Below, piece by piece: positions 44,542-52,699 of a stretch of DNA of 64,000 nucleotides (the stretch's first letter is position 1; every line of letters starts with the position of its first letter). Origin of the DNA: Halomonas salipaludis (GTDB lineage: Bacteria > Pseudomonadota > Gammaproteobacteria > Pseudomonadales > Halomonadaceae); contig NZ_NSKB01000005.1 of assembly GCF_002286975.1 (NCBI RefSeq), positions 434,001 to 498,000 on the forward strand, in the 5' to 3' direction. The position numbers and the translations under genes are program-made. The notes beneath the pieces were generated by a model. It ran no database searches. It was not told where the DNA came from and saw only the letters and a program-made list of their open reading frames with translations.

Positions 44542-47433
44542 ATGAACGACATCGTAGAGACCGATAAGGAAACCGCCGCGCTCAAGGTGCCGCCCCATTC
44601 GCTGGAAGCCGAACAGTCGGTGTTGGGTGGACTGATGCTCGACAACCAGGCCTGGGACACCGTCTCCGAGCGGCTGGTGGGGGGAGACTTCTACCGCTAT
44701 GAACACCGGCTGGTGTTCAACGCCATGCAGGGCCTGGCCGAGGGCGGCCACCCGCTGGACGTGGTAACCCTCTCCGAGGCGCTGGAGAACCGCGACCAGT
44801 TGGATACCGTGGGCGGGCTGGCCTACCTCGCCGAGCTGGCGCGCAATACCCCGTCGGCGAGCAATATTCGGGCCTACGCCGATATCGTCCGTGAGCGTGC
44901 CACCCTGCGCAAACTGATCCAGGCTGCCAACCAGGTCGCCGAGAGTGCCTTCGCGCCCCAGGGGCGGCCCGCCGACGAGCTGGTCAACGAGGCCGAGCGG
45001 CTGGTGTTCCAGATCAGCGAGGAGCGGCCCAAGTCGGGCGGCCCGATCGGCATGAGCGAGCTGCTCGCCAAGGCGGTGGACCGTATCGACGAGCTGTTCA
45101 ACATGCAGGGCGAGATGAGCGGGCTGTCGACCGGCTTTCGCGATCTCGACGACATGACCTCGGGGCTGCAGCCCTCCGACCTGGTGATCATTGCTGGACG
45201 CCCGTCGATGGGCAAATGCATCATGGCTGGCTCTCGCCTGGTAGACCCGAGCAGTGGTGCCCTGATCACCATCGATGAGCTGGTGGCTCGCCAGCAGGCT
45301 GATCTGCTGACACTGAACGACGATTTTCGCCTCTCCCCATCCAAGGCCAGTGCTTTCGTTGATGATGGCCGCAAACCGGTCTTCCGGTTGCGTACTGCGC
45401 TGGGCCGCGAGATTTGCACGACCCTGACCCACCCCTTCCTGACTGGGGAGGGCTGGCAGTCGTTGGCGCATCTGAAGGTGGGGGAGCGTGTCGCCGTGCC
45501 GCGGCGTATTCCCGTATTCGGCCAGTCACGGATGCCTGAACACCAGGTAAAGGTGCTGGCCTATATGGTTGCCGATGGCGGCACCACCCAGAGCTGCGCC
45601 ATGTTCACCAATAGCGATCCGCGACTGCGCGAGGATTTCGCTGCGGCGATTCGAGCGTTTTCTGGCCTGGTTTGTCGGTTGGTGGAGAGCGACGGACGCA
45701 CACCGGCACTGCGTGTCAGCAGGGAGCGAACGGCGCTAGCGCACTCACGTCAGGCCTTCGCCAAGACGTTGCGGCAGACGCTGGCGCGCGCAGGGATGAG
45801 CGGTGAAGCGTTGGCGGGAGTTCTCAACGTCAGCAAGGCGGCGGTCAGTGCCTGGTGCAACGGTCGCAGCATGCCAGCTGAAGCGACGTTTGGGCGTCTC
45901 TGCCACGAGCTGGGCGTGCCAGCGGCGGAGCTTGAGGTAGCCAATTACGCCGATGTGGCAAAAAATTCCACCAACCCGTTGCGGCGCTTTCTTGAAACGC
46001 ACGGGGTGTGGGGGCTGCAAGCCCCGCAGAAACGTATCCCGGAGGCTGTCTTCCAGCTTGAGCGGCCGCTGTTGGCGTTGTTTCTCAACCGTCTGTTTGC
46101 CTGCGACGGTAGCGCTTTCGTGCAGGCCAATGGCCAGGCGAGGATCAGTTATGCATCCTCGAGTCGTGAATTGATCCGTGACATTCAGCATCTACTACTG
46201 CGCTTCGGCATCCTGGCCAAGGTGCGCGAGAAGACCAATGGCTATGCAAACCTTGTCCATGCCCCCTGGGAGCTGGAGGTGCTGGACCGCGCCAGTATCG
46301 AGGTCTTCGCGTCTGATATCGGGATATTCAGCAAGGAGGCCCGGCTGGCCGAGGTCGTCACTTGCCTGATGGGCAAGCGAGTTCATAGCAATCGTGACAG
46401 CTTGCCCGAATCAGTGAATCATTATGTCAAGGTTGCCAAAGGCAATCGAACCTGGAAATTCCTGTTCGAGGCGGCTGGTAGGCGATTGCCTGAAGGTGGC
46501 AACCTCCATCTCACCGGGAGCAGTGCGCGCTGTCTGTCGCGTGCTCGGGCGGCTGAGTTTGCCGACGTGCTCGAGGATGAGTACCTGGCGAACCTGGCGC
46601 AGTCGGATCTCTACTGGGATGAGATCGTCGAGATCACCCCGCTGGGGCTGCAGCAGGTCTACGATCTGAGCGTAGATGGAACCCACAATTTCGTTGCCGA
46701 GGACGTCTGCGTCCACAATACCACCTTCGCCATGAACCTGGTCGAGCATGCGGTGATCTCCAGCGACAAGCCGGTGGTGGTGTTCTCCATGGAGATGCCC
46801 GCCGAATCGCTGATGCTGCGCATGCTGTCGTCGCTGGGGCGCATCGATCAGACCCGGGTGCGCACCGGCCAGCTTGAGGATGAGGACTGGCCGCGGCTGA
46901 CCTCGGCGGTCAACCTGCTCAAGGACAAGCAGCTGTTCATCGACGACACCGCGGCGCTGTCGCCCAACGAGATGCGCTCGCGGGTGCGGCGCATCGTTCG
47001 CGAGCACGGCAATATCGGCCTGATCATGATCGACTATCTTCAGCTGATGCAGATCCCTGGCTTCTCCGAGAATCGTACCGGCGAGATCTCCGAGATCTCG
47101 CGCTCGCTCAAGGGGTTGGCCAAGGAGTTCGGCTGCCCGGTGGTGTCGCTGTCGCAGCTCAACCGTTCGCTGGAGCAGCGTCCCAACAAACGCCCGGTGA
47201 TGTCGGACCTGCGCGAGTCGGGCGCCATCGAGCAGGACGCCGACGTGATCGCCTTCGTTTATCGCGACGAGGTCTATAATCCGGACAATCCCGACAATCA
47301 GGGGCTCGCCGAGCTGATCATCGGCAAGCAGCGTAACGGGCCCATCGGCACGGTGCACATGGCGTTCATCGGCAAGTACACGCGCTTCGAGGATCTGGCC
47401 CCGGATAGTTACGGCCAGCACTTCGGTGAATAG
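44542..47433 (+). CDS. dnaB: Replicative DNA helicase DnaB containing an intein
   Basis: The precursor has 963 residues; without the intein it is 462, close to E. coli DnaB (471). The N-extein (1-225) has the N-terminal domain (VPPHSLEAEQSVLGGLMLDN), linker helix and the start of the RecA-like domain up to IIAGRPSMGK. The C-extein resumes at TTFAMNLVEHA and contains VVVFSMEMPAESLM, LIMIDYLQLMQIPG and SQLNRSLEQR. The Walker A motif GRPSMGKTT is restored only by splicing. The spliced protein unwinds DNA at the fork as a hexamer. It follows the rpsF operon region as in many gammaproteobacteria, here separated by the dgo-porin block. Confidence 0.96.
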   Translation: MNDIVETDKETAALKVPPHSLEAEQSVLGGLMLDNQAWDTVSERLVGGDFYRYEHRLVFNAMQGLAEGGHPLDVVTLSEALENRDQLDTVGGLAYLAELARNTPSASNIRAYADIVRERATLRKLIQAANQVAESAFAPQGRPADELVNEAERLVFQISEERPKSGGPIGMSELLAKAVDRIDELFNMQGEMSGLSTGFRDLDDMTSGLQPSDLVIIAGRPSMGKCIMAGSRLVDPSSGALITIDELVARQQADLLTLNDDFRLSPSKASAFVDDGRKPVFRLRTALGREICTTLTHPFLTGEGWQSLAHLKVGERVAVPRRIPVFGQSRMPEHQVKVLAYMVADGGTTQSCAMFTNSDPRLREDFAAAIRAFSGLVCRLVESDGRTPALRVSRERTALAHSRQAFAKTLRQTLARAGMSGEALAGVLNVSKAAVSAWCNGRSMPAEATFGRLCHELGVPAAELEVANYADVAKNSTNPLRRFLETHGVWGLQAPQKRIPEAVFQLERPLLALFLNRLFACDGSAFVQANGQARISYASSSRELIRDIQHLLLRFGILAKVREKTNGYANLVHAPWELEVLDRASIEVFASDIGIFSKEARLAEVVTCLMGKRVHSNRDSLPESVNHYVKVAKGNRTWKFLFEAAGRRLPEGGNLHLTGSSARCLSRARAAEFADVLEDEYLANLAQSDLYWDEIVEITPLGLQQVYDLSVDGTHNFVAEDVCVHNTTFAMNLVEHAVISSDKPVVVFSMEMPAESLMLRMLSSLGRIDQTRVRTGQLEDEDWPRLTSAVNLLKDKQLFIDDTAALSPNEMRSRVRRIVREHGNIGLIMIDYLQLMQIPGFSENRTGEISEISRSLKGLAKEFGCPVVSLSQLNRSLEQRPNKRPVMSDLRESGAIEQDADVIAFVYRDEVYNPDNPDNQGLAELIIGKQRNGPIGTVHMAFIGKYTRFEDLAPDSYGQHFGE
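45217..46719 (+). mobile_element. DnaB intein with LAGLIDADG homing endonuclease and extra HTH
   Basis: The intein has 501 residues, from Cys at 45217 to Asn at 46717, inserted between Lys and Thr of the P-loop. Block A is CIMAGSRLVDPSSGALITID. Block B is TTLTHPFLTGEGWQSL with the catalytic Thr-x-x-His. Endonuclease motifs are LAYMVADGGTT (intein residues about 110-121) and LNRLFACDGSAF (about 289-300), both with the acidic residue kept. Between them (about 181-222) an XRE-like helix-turn-helix is recognisable (GEALAGVLNVSKAAVSAWCN). Blocks F and G read VYDLSVDGTHNFVAEDVCVHN minus one residue each side, ending His-Asn before the Thr nucleophile. All splicing residues are present, so it should be active. 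Confidence 0.95.
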
Positions 47434-47504
47434 GGCCGGCCTTGAGCCGCGGCGCCCAGCCCGTATAATGCCGAGCCCCACGCAACCCGCAATCAGGAGG
47501 CCTC

Positions 47505-47798
47505 ATGGCAGGCGGATTTCGACGCGGTAACCGCAAGCGCATTCCCAAGCTCGAGGGACGTGGCGAGCTCCAGGAGCTCGAGCGCGAAGGCCCGTTCAAG
47601 GAGTGGTTGGGCATGCCCGATCTCTACCGCTACCGGCTGGTGGTCGACGGCGTGACCTACAGCTACCAGACCGAGGACTCCGAGGTGCCGGTCAAGGTCG
47701 GCGACCGGGTGGTGTTCCGCTACAAGGAGACCAAGGCCGGCAACTGGGTCGATCGCAACTCACTGGGCAAGGCGATCGATCCGGCCGACTATCAGTAA
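47505..47798 (+). CDS. Small conserved hypothetical protein
   Basis: The product has 97 residues, with a very basic N terminus (MAGGFRRGNRKRIPKLEGRG) and a beta-rich C-terminal part (YRYRLVVDGVTYSYQTEDSE, then DRVVFRYKETKAGNWVDRNS) that could be an OB- or SH3-like fold. CAGGAGG precedes the ATG, and codon use matches the neighbours, so it is a real gene. I recognise no family. It lies 71 bases after dnaB. Confidence 0.75.
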   Translation: MAGGFRRGNRKRIPKLEGRGELQELEREGPFKEWLGMPDLYRYRLVVDGVTYSYQTEDSEVPVKVGDRVVFRYKETKAGNWVDRNSLGKAIDPADYQ

Positions 47799-47947
47799 GT
47801 ACGCAGAAAGCCGGCTTGTGCCTGGAACTTGACGACTTGGACAGAGTCACAAATGTGTCGCTGTAGGGACACGACGCTGTCATCGGGTGGCGCCATGCTC
47901 ACCCCTATTTACCTACCTATCGTCGTCATTTTTCGGGAGCTGGATCC

Positions 47948-48250
47948 ATGGAGTTCGATCATCTCAAGGCGTTCGTGGCCGACCACGACAATTTCGAGAT
48001 TCGCGTCATCAGCCACGCCGGCAGCCGCTACTATCAGCTCGAGCTGGAAGACGTGGAAGGGCAGCGCCATATGCTGTGCCGGCGCGGCAAGCCGGTGATG
48101 TTTCGCGCCCTCGACGACATCTACCTCGAGCTCAAGCGCGCCGGCATCCATCGCGCCTACCTGGTGCAGTACGTGGCCCACGACGAGATGATCGGGCGCG
48201 ACGCCCACTATCATGACCCGCTGTCGTCGCGCATGCCGCTGGTCTTCTAG
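47948..48250 (+). CDS. DUF6482-like small protein
   Basis: The protein has 100 residues. HLKAFVADHDNFEIRVISHA and GSRYYQLELEDVEGQRHMLC, followed by RALDDIYLELKRAGIHRAYL, give an alpha/beta fold common in short proteins of Pseudomonas and Halomonas. The end is rich in His (DAHYHDP). Function unknown. GGGAG precedes the ATG. It is convergent with the DCC-family gene, 4 bases apart. Confidence 0.7.
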   Translation: MEFDHLKAFVADHDNFEIRVISHAGSRYYQLELEDVEGQRHMLCRRGKPVMFRALDDIYLELKRAGIHRAYLVQYVAHDEMIGRDAHYHDPLSSRMPLVF

Positions 48251-48254
48251 GCCT

Positions 48255-48653
48255 TCAGCGACCCTTGCGCCGCGCCTGCCACCAGCGCCCCAGCCGCACC
48301 CGGCGGCGCGCGAACCAGCGATATCCCGCGTCCAGCGCGCCTGCCAGCCCCGGTAGGCCGCTTATCCACACCAGCCGACGGTAGCCGAGCACCGCATACA
48401 GCGCACGGCTGGCATCCATCCCCACAAACCATTCGCCCGCTGCGTCGCGCAGATGCAGCCGACCCATCATTGTCTCGAAACTGCTGCCCAGCGCCTCGGC
48501 ATCGAAGCCGTCGGCCTGGATATCCACCAGTGCCACCCGGTCGCGACGTGGATGGCGCGCCAGCCACGCCACTTCGCGCTGGCATAGCGGGCAGTGCCCG
48601 TCGTGGTACAGCGTCACCGGTGAGCGGGCGGCGAGGGGGCGATGGCGTGGCAT
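48255..48653 (-). CDS. DCC-family thiol-disulfide oxidoreductase (DUF393)
   Basis: The protein has 132 residues. LYHDGHCPLCQREVAWL carries the family's D-x-x-C-P-x-C motif (CPLC). VALVDIQ and MDASRALYAVLGYRRLVW follow as in other DCC proteins. It is predicted to act in thiol redox chemistry, but substrates are not known. Its ATG overlaps the photolyase stop (TGATG), so the two are co-translated. The frame is open much further upstream, but that part runs antisense to nothing and in a different frame of the photolyase gene. Confidence 0.85.
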   Translation of the reverse strand: MPRHRPLAARSPVTLYHDGHCPLCQREVAWLARHPRRDRVALVDIQADGFDAEALGSSFETMMGRLHLRDAAGEWFVGMDASRALYAVLGYRRLVWISGLPGLAGALDAGYRWFARRRVRLGRWWQARRKGR

Positions 48654-50242
48654 CAAGGGGTCTCCAGGTGATAGCCGGCGCGATGCGCCTGATGCTGTGT
48701 GCCGCCGCCGTAACTCTCCTCGCCATCGAGGCGGGCAAGGAACGCCTCGGCCTGCTGGCGGATGGCATCGCGCTTGGCGTCGGTCATGCGCCGCAGCGAG
48801 CCGTAGATCAGCGCCATGCGCGGGTTGTCGGCGAGGCGCTCGGCGTGGCGCTCGAGGAAGTGCCAGTAGAGGCTGTTGAGCGGGCAGGCGTGGGTACCGG
48901 TAATCTGCTTGGGATCGTAGCGGCACTGGCGGCAGTGGTCGGACATGCGATCGATGTACTTGCCCGAGGCGCAGTAGGGCTTGGAGCCCATCAGGCCGCC
49001 GTCGGCGTGCAGCACCATGCCCAGGGTATTGGGCAATTCGACCCACTCGCAGGCGTCGGCGTAGACCGCCAGGTACCAGTCGCACAGCGCCTCGGGAGCG
49101 ACGTCGCAGAGCAGCGCAACATTGCCGGTGACCATCAGCCGCTGAATATGATGGGCGTAGGCGTTGTCGCGGGTCATCTCGATGGCGCGCCTGAGGCAGC
49201 GCAGCTCGGTGTCGCCGCTCCAATAGAAATCTGGCAGCTGGCGCCGGGCAGCGAGGTGATTGCGGGTCTTGTAGGTGGGCATCTGGGTCCAGTAGAGACC
49301 GCGCACGTACTCCCGCCAGCCGAGGATCTGGCGAATGAAGCCCTCCACGGCGTTGAGCGGGGCGCGGCCCTCGTGGTAGGCGCGCTCGGCCGCCTCGCAC
49401 ACCTCGCGGGGCGACAGCAGGCCGATGTTGAGCGCCGGGGCGAGCCGCGAGTGGAATAGCCAGGGCTCGGCGTCGCTGATGGCGTCCTGGAAGCGGCCGA
49501 AGTCGGGCAGTGCGTTGGCCAGGAAGTGGCGCAGGTCGGCCAGCGCCTGGCGGCGTGTCACCGCCCAGTTGAAGCCCGTCAGGTCGCCAAAGTGGTCGTC
49601 GAAGTGCTCGGCCACCAGCGCCAGCACGTCGCGGGTGATGGCGTCGCGGCGATGCCGCGGCGGGGCGGGAGGCGCCGCATCGGCGGCGAGCGGCTGGCGG
49701 TTATCGTGGTCGAAGTTCCACTTGCCACCGGCCGGCTCGCTGCCCTCCATCAGCAGGCCGCTGCGGCGCCGCTGTTCACGGTAGAAGTACTCCATGCGCA
49801 GCGACTTGCGGCCCTCTGCCCAGGCGGCGAAGTCGTCTGGGGTGGTGAAAAAGCGCGTATCCTCGTGCAGCTGCCAGGGCAGGGCGGCGTCGCGGCGCGC
49901 CTGCATCGCCTGCCATAGCCGCCACTCCCCCGGGCGTACCGCCTGAATGCTGTCGCAGCCGTAGCGCTCGGCGAGGCGCTCGGCTTCGGCGATCAAGCTG
50001 TGGGCATTGTCGTCGTCATCGAGCCGGCTGTAGTGCACGCTGACGCCGCGCTGGCGCAGCTCCTCGGCGAAGTGGCGCATCGCCGACAGCATCATGGCGA
50101 TCTTCTGCGGATGGTGCGGCACGTAGCGGCCTTCATCTTTGACCTCACACAGTGCCACCACGGCATTGGCCGGGGCGTCGCGCAGGATGGCGAGGTCGTG
50201 GCTGAGCTGATCACCGAGCACCAGCAGCAGTGGCTTGGACAT
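48653..50242 (-). CDS. phrB: Photolyase/cryptochrome of the iron-sulfur bacterial (6-4) group
   Basis: The protein has 529 residues. LLLVLGDQLSHDLAILRDAP starts the antenna-binding domain in the style of the FeS-BCP group rather than the class I photolyases. The FAD domain has FNWAVTRRQALADLRHFLAN and LGWREYVRGLYWTQMP. The C-terminal Cys set in CASGKYIDRMSDHCRQCRYD and ACPLNSLYW fits a 4Fe-4S cluster. Homologues repair (6-4) photoproducts or act as photoreceptors. It is co-transcribed with the DCC gene. An inverted repeat overlaps its promoter region. Confidence 0.92.
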   Translation of the reverse strand: MSKPLLLVLGDQLSHDLAILRDAPANAVVALCEVKDEGRYVPHHPQKIAMMLSAMRHFAEELRQRGVSVHYSRLDDDDNAHSLIAEAERLAERYGCDSIQAVRPGEWRLWQAMQARRDAALPWQLHEDTRFFTTPDDFAAWAEGRKSLRMEYFYREQRRRSGLLMEGSEPAGGKWNFDHDNRQPLAADAAPPAPPRHRRDAITRDVLALVAEHFDDHFGDLTGFNWAVTRRQALADLRHFLANALPDFGRFQDAISDAEPWLFHSRLAPALNIGLLSPREVCEAAERAYHEGRAPLNAVEGFIRQILGWREYVRGLYWTQMPTYKTRNHLAARRQLPDFYWSGDTELRCLRRAIEMTRDNAYAHHIQRLMVTGNVALLCDVAPEALCDWYLAVYADACEWVELPNTLGMVLHADGGLMGSKPYCASGKYIDRMSDHCRQCRYDPKQITGTHACPLNSLYWHFLERHAERLADNPRMALIYGSLRRMTDAKRDAIRQQAEAFLARLDGEESYGGGTQHQAHRAGYHLETP

Positions 50243-50254
50243 GAATTGACCTGA

Positions 50255-50284
50255 AGTTATACAAATAATGCTGATAGTATAACT
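50255..50284 (-). promoter_or_regulatory. Inverted repeat in the photolyase promoter
   Basis: AGTTATAC and GTATAACT are perfectly complementary 8-base arms with centres 22 bases (two helical turns) apart, immediately upstream of the photolyase ATG. The right arm as read on the minus strand also supplies a TATACT-like -10. Light-responsive MerR-type (LitR/CarH) regulators bind similar TATACA-rich sites; that link is a guess. Confidence 0.5.
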
Positions 50285-50422
50285 CGATTCTCCTCGGCGG
50301 CGAGCCGGATGCTAGAATCGCACCACGACTTAGACTCAACCCAGGGCGACTGCGACTGCTTGGTGAAGGGCAAACAAGTCCCTGCCCACGGTTGCGCGGC
50401 GACCCAATAAGGATGCCAATGC

Positions 50423-51496
50423 ATGTCAGCAAGTGATGTGGAACTCGACCAGCCGGGCCAGGGCCGGCTGGCCCATGCCGGACCCGATCACCCGCCGGTG
50501 GCCCGCGCCAAGATCGGCGTGGTGATCGCCAACCTGGGCACCCCCGACGCCACCGACTACTGGTCGATGCGCCGCTACCTCAATGAGTTTCTCTCCGACA
50601 AGCGGGTCGTCGACTACGCCTCCTGGAAGTGGCAGCCGCTGCTGCAGGGCATCATCCTGACCAAGCGTCCGTTCAGTTCCGGCAAGGCCTACCGCAGCAT
50701 CTGGAACGAGGAGAACAACGAGAGCCCGCTGCTGACCATCACCCGCGACCAGACCGCCAAGCTCAGCGCCCGCCTCGAAGCGGCGCTGGGCGACAAGGTA
50801 GTGGTGGACTTCTGCATGCGCTATGGCAATCCCTCCACCGATAGCGTGCTGCGCCGGCTGCAGGCCCAGGGCTGCGAGAAGATCCTGTTCTTCCCGCTCT
50901 ACCCGCAGTACGCCTCGCCGACCACCGCCACCGCCAACGACCAGGCCTTCCGCACCCTGATGAAGCTCAAGTGGCAGCCGGCGATTCGTACCGTGCCGGC
51001 CTACTTCGAGCACCCGGCCTACCTCGATGCCCTGGCGGCCTCGGTCAACGAAGCCTATGCCGCCGCCGAGTCACGGCCGGATATCCTGGTGGCCTCCTAT
51101 CACGGCGTGCCCAAGCGCTATCTGATGGAGGGCGACCCCTACCACTGCCAGTGCCAGAAGACCACGCGCCTGCTCAAGGAGCGGCTGGGCTGGGACGACA
51201 GCCAGATCGTCACCGCCTTCCAGTCGCAGTTCGGGCCCGAAGAGTGGGTTGGCCCGCCCACCGTCGACCACGTCGCCGAGCTGGCGCGCCAGGGCCACAA
51301 GCATATCGCGGTGGTCTCGCCGGCCTTCGCCGCCGACTGCGTGGAGACCCTCGAGGAGATCAACGAGGAGATTCGCGACAGCTTCCTCGAGGCCGGTGGC
51401 GAGCACTTCACCTACGTGCCCTGCCTCAACGACCGCGACGACCATATCGAGGCGCTGGCGCAGGTGGCACTCAATGAGCTGGGTGGCTGGATCTAG
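50423..51496 (+). CDS. hemH: Ferrochelatase
   Basis: The protein has 357 residues. VVIANLGTPDATDYWSMRRY and LNEFLSDKRVVDY begin the family domain. ASYHGVPKRYL holds the catalytic His, and GDPYHCQCQKT is the substrate-side loop. FQSQFGPEEWVGP with the active-site Glu-rich FAADCVETLEEI follows. It inserts Fe2+ into protoporphyrin IX, the last step of heme synthesis, at the cytoplasmic membrane surface. AAGGA lies 9 bases before the ATG. The stop codon TAG overlaps the opposite-strand stop of mrpG by two bases. Confidence 0.97.
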   Translation: MSASDVELDQPGQGRLAHAGPDHPPVARAKIGVVIANLGTPDATDYWSMRRYLNEFLSDKRVVDYASWKWQPLLQGIILTKRPFSSGKAYRSIWNEENNESPLLTITRDQTAKLSARLEAALGDKVVVDFCMRYGNPSTDSVLRRLQAQGCEKILFFPLYPQYASPTTATANDQAFRTLMKLKWQPAIRTVPAYFEHPAYLDALAASVNEAYAAAESRPDILVASYHGVPKRYLMEGDPYHCQCQKTTRLLKERLGWDDSQIVTAFQSQFGPEEWVGPPTVDHVAELARQGHKHIAVVSPAFAADCVETLEEINEEIRDSFLEAGGEHFTYVPCLNDRDDHIEALAQVALNELGGWI

Positions 51497-51927
51497 CGGC
51501 GCAGTCGCCAGCGGCGCTTCTGCCCCTCGCTGGCCGGGCGCCGCGGCCGTGGCGGGCGCGCTACCCGGCCCTGGCCGACGTCCTCGTCGCGCAGCTCGGG
51601 GGGCGAGCCGCGGGTGTCGCGGGTGTAGGGCAGGTGCATGTGCAGGCCGGTCTTGGCCAGCATATGGCCGGTGACCGGCGCGGTGATGAACAGAAACAGG
51701 GTGATCAGCAGCTCCTGCACGTGGAGGCCCGGCTGTACCACGCTGAAATAGACCATCGACGCCATCAGGATGCAGCCGATGCCCAGGGTCGTGCCCTTGG
51801 TCGGCCCGTGCAGGCGCATGAAGAAGTCCTTGAACTGCAGCATGCCCAGCGAGCCGACGAAGGCGAATAGTCCACCGGCGATCAGCAGCAGGCCGATCAG
51901 CCATTCGAGAAATACGTAGAACGCCAT
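51493..51927 (-). CDS. mrpG: Mrp antiporter subunit G, system 1
   Basis: The protein has 144 residues. Three helices (FLEWLIGLLLIAGGLFAFVG, LGIGCILMASMVYFS, LLITLFLFITAPVTGHMLAK) and FKDFFMRLHGPTKGTTLG are MrpG/PhaG marks. The tail beyond about 110 is basic and disordered. AGGAGG precedes this ATG; the frame extends upstream but only over mrpF. Last gene of the minus-strand operon. Confidence 0.92.
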   Translation of the reverse strand: MAFYVFLEWLIGLLLIAGGLFAFVGSLGMLQFKDFFMRLHGPTKGTTLGIGCILMASMVYFSVVQPGLHVQELLITLFLFITAPVTGHMLAKTGLHMHLPYTRDTRGSPPELRDEDVGQGRVARPPRPRRPASEGQKRRWRLRR

Positions 51928-51938
51928 GCCATGGCCTC

Positions 51939-52208
51939 CTATTCGATGATGTCGCCGCGCAACAGGTAGCGGCAGATTGCCATGGTGCTGACGAAGCCGA
52001 GCATGGCGATCAGAATCGCCGCCTCGAAATAGACCTTGGTGTTGAGCCACAGCCCCAGCAGCACGATCAGCGCGATGCAGTTGACGTACATGGTATCAAG
52101 GGCCAACAGCCGGTCGGGAATGTCGGGCCCGCGGGCTAGGCGCACCACGTTCATCGCCAGGGCGGCAACGATCAGCGCCAGGCTGATCCACAGCGCGGTA
52201 TCTAGCAT
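51939..52208 (-). CDS. mrpF: Mrp antiporter subunit F, system 1
   Basis: The protein has 89 residues with three helices. VVRLARGPDIPDRLLALDTM is the MrpF/PhaF signature loop. The ATG lies 7 bases inside mrpE, so it is translationally coupled. Confidence 0.94.
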   Translation of the reverse strand: MLDTALWISLALIVAALAMNVVRLARGPDIPDRLLALDTMYVNCIALIVLLGLWLNTKVYFEAAILIAMLGFVSTMAICRYLLRGDIIE

Positions 52209-52699
52209 TCGAAGATCTCCTTGAGCGGCCGCTCGTAGCGGCTGCGAATCTCCTCGACCAGCGCCTGCTCGTCGTCGAGGTCGAGCACGTGGATCAGCAG
52301 CGACGAGCGGTCGAGGCGGATATTGGTCGACACGGTGCCCGGGGTCAGGGTGATGGTGTTGGCCAGCAGGGTAATGGTCAGCGGCTCGCGCACCAGCAGC
52401 GGGTACTCGACGAAGCCCGGCCGCGGCGCGCGACCGGGCTTGAGTATCAGGTAGCTGACCTCGAGGTTGGCCTTGAGGATGTCCCACAGCACGCGGGCCA
52501 CGAAGCGGCACAGCGTCCAGGGTTTGCGCACCCGCGGTAGCGGCTCCCACAGGCGCCGTATCAGCAGCGGTATTGCCACCGCAAGCCCAGCGCCCAGCAG
52601 CAGTTGGCCAGGGGATAGGCTGCGCCCCAGCAGTAGCCACACCACCAGCAGCACCAGTGACAGGGTGGGCGTCGGCAGCAGTCTGCCCAGCGATCTCAT
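52202..52699 (-). CDS. mrpE: Mrp antiporter subunit E, system 1
   Basis: The protein has 165 residues. Two N-terminal helices lead to a soluble domain with LLANTITLTPGTVSTNIR, the MrpE signature, and LLIHVLDLDDEQALVEEIRS. The ATG overlaps the mrpD stop (ATGA). Confidence 0.94.
   Translation of the reverse strand: MRSLGRLLPTPTLSLVLLVVWLLLGRSLSPGQLLLGAGLAVAIPLLIRRLWEPLPRVRKPWTLCRFVARVLWDILKANLEVSYLILKPGRAPRPGFVEYPLLVREPLTITLLANTITLTPGTVSTNIRLDRSSLLIHVLDLDDEQALVEEIRSRYERPLKEIFEC

Noticed and set aside
48255-49400. A 381-residue minus-strand frame extending the DCC gene upstream
   Set aside because: The upstream part lies in a different frame of the photolyase gene; the true start is the ATG that overlaps the photolyase stop.
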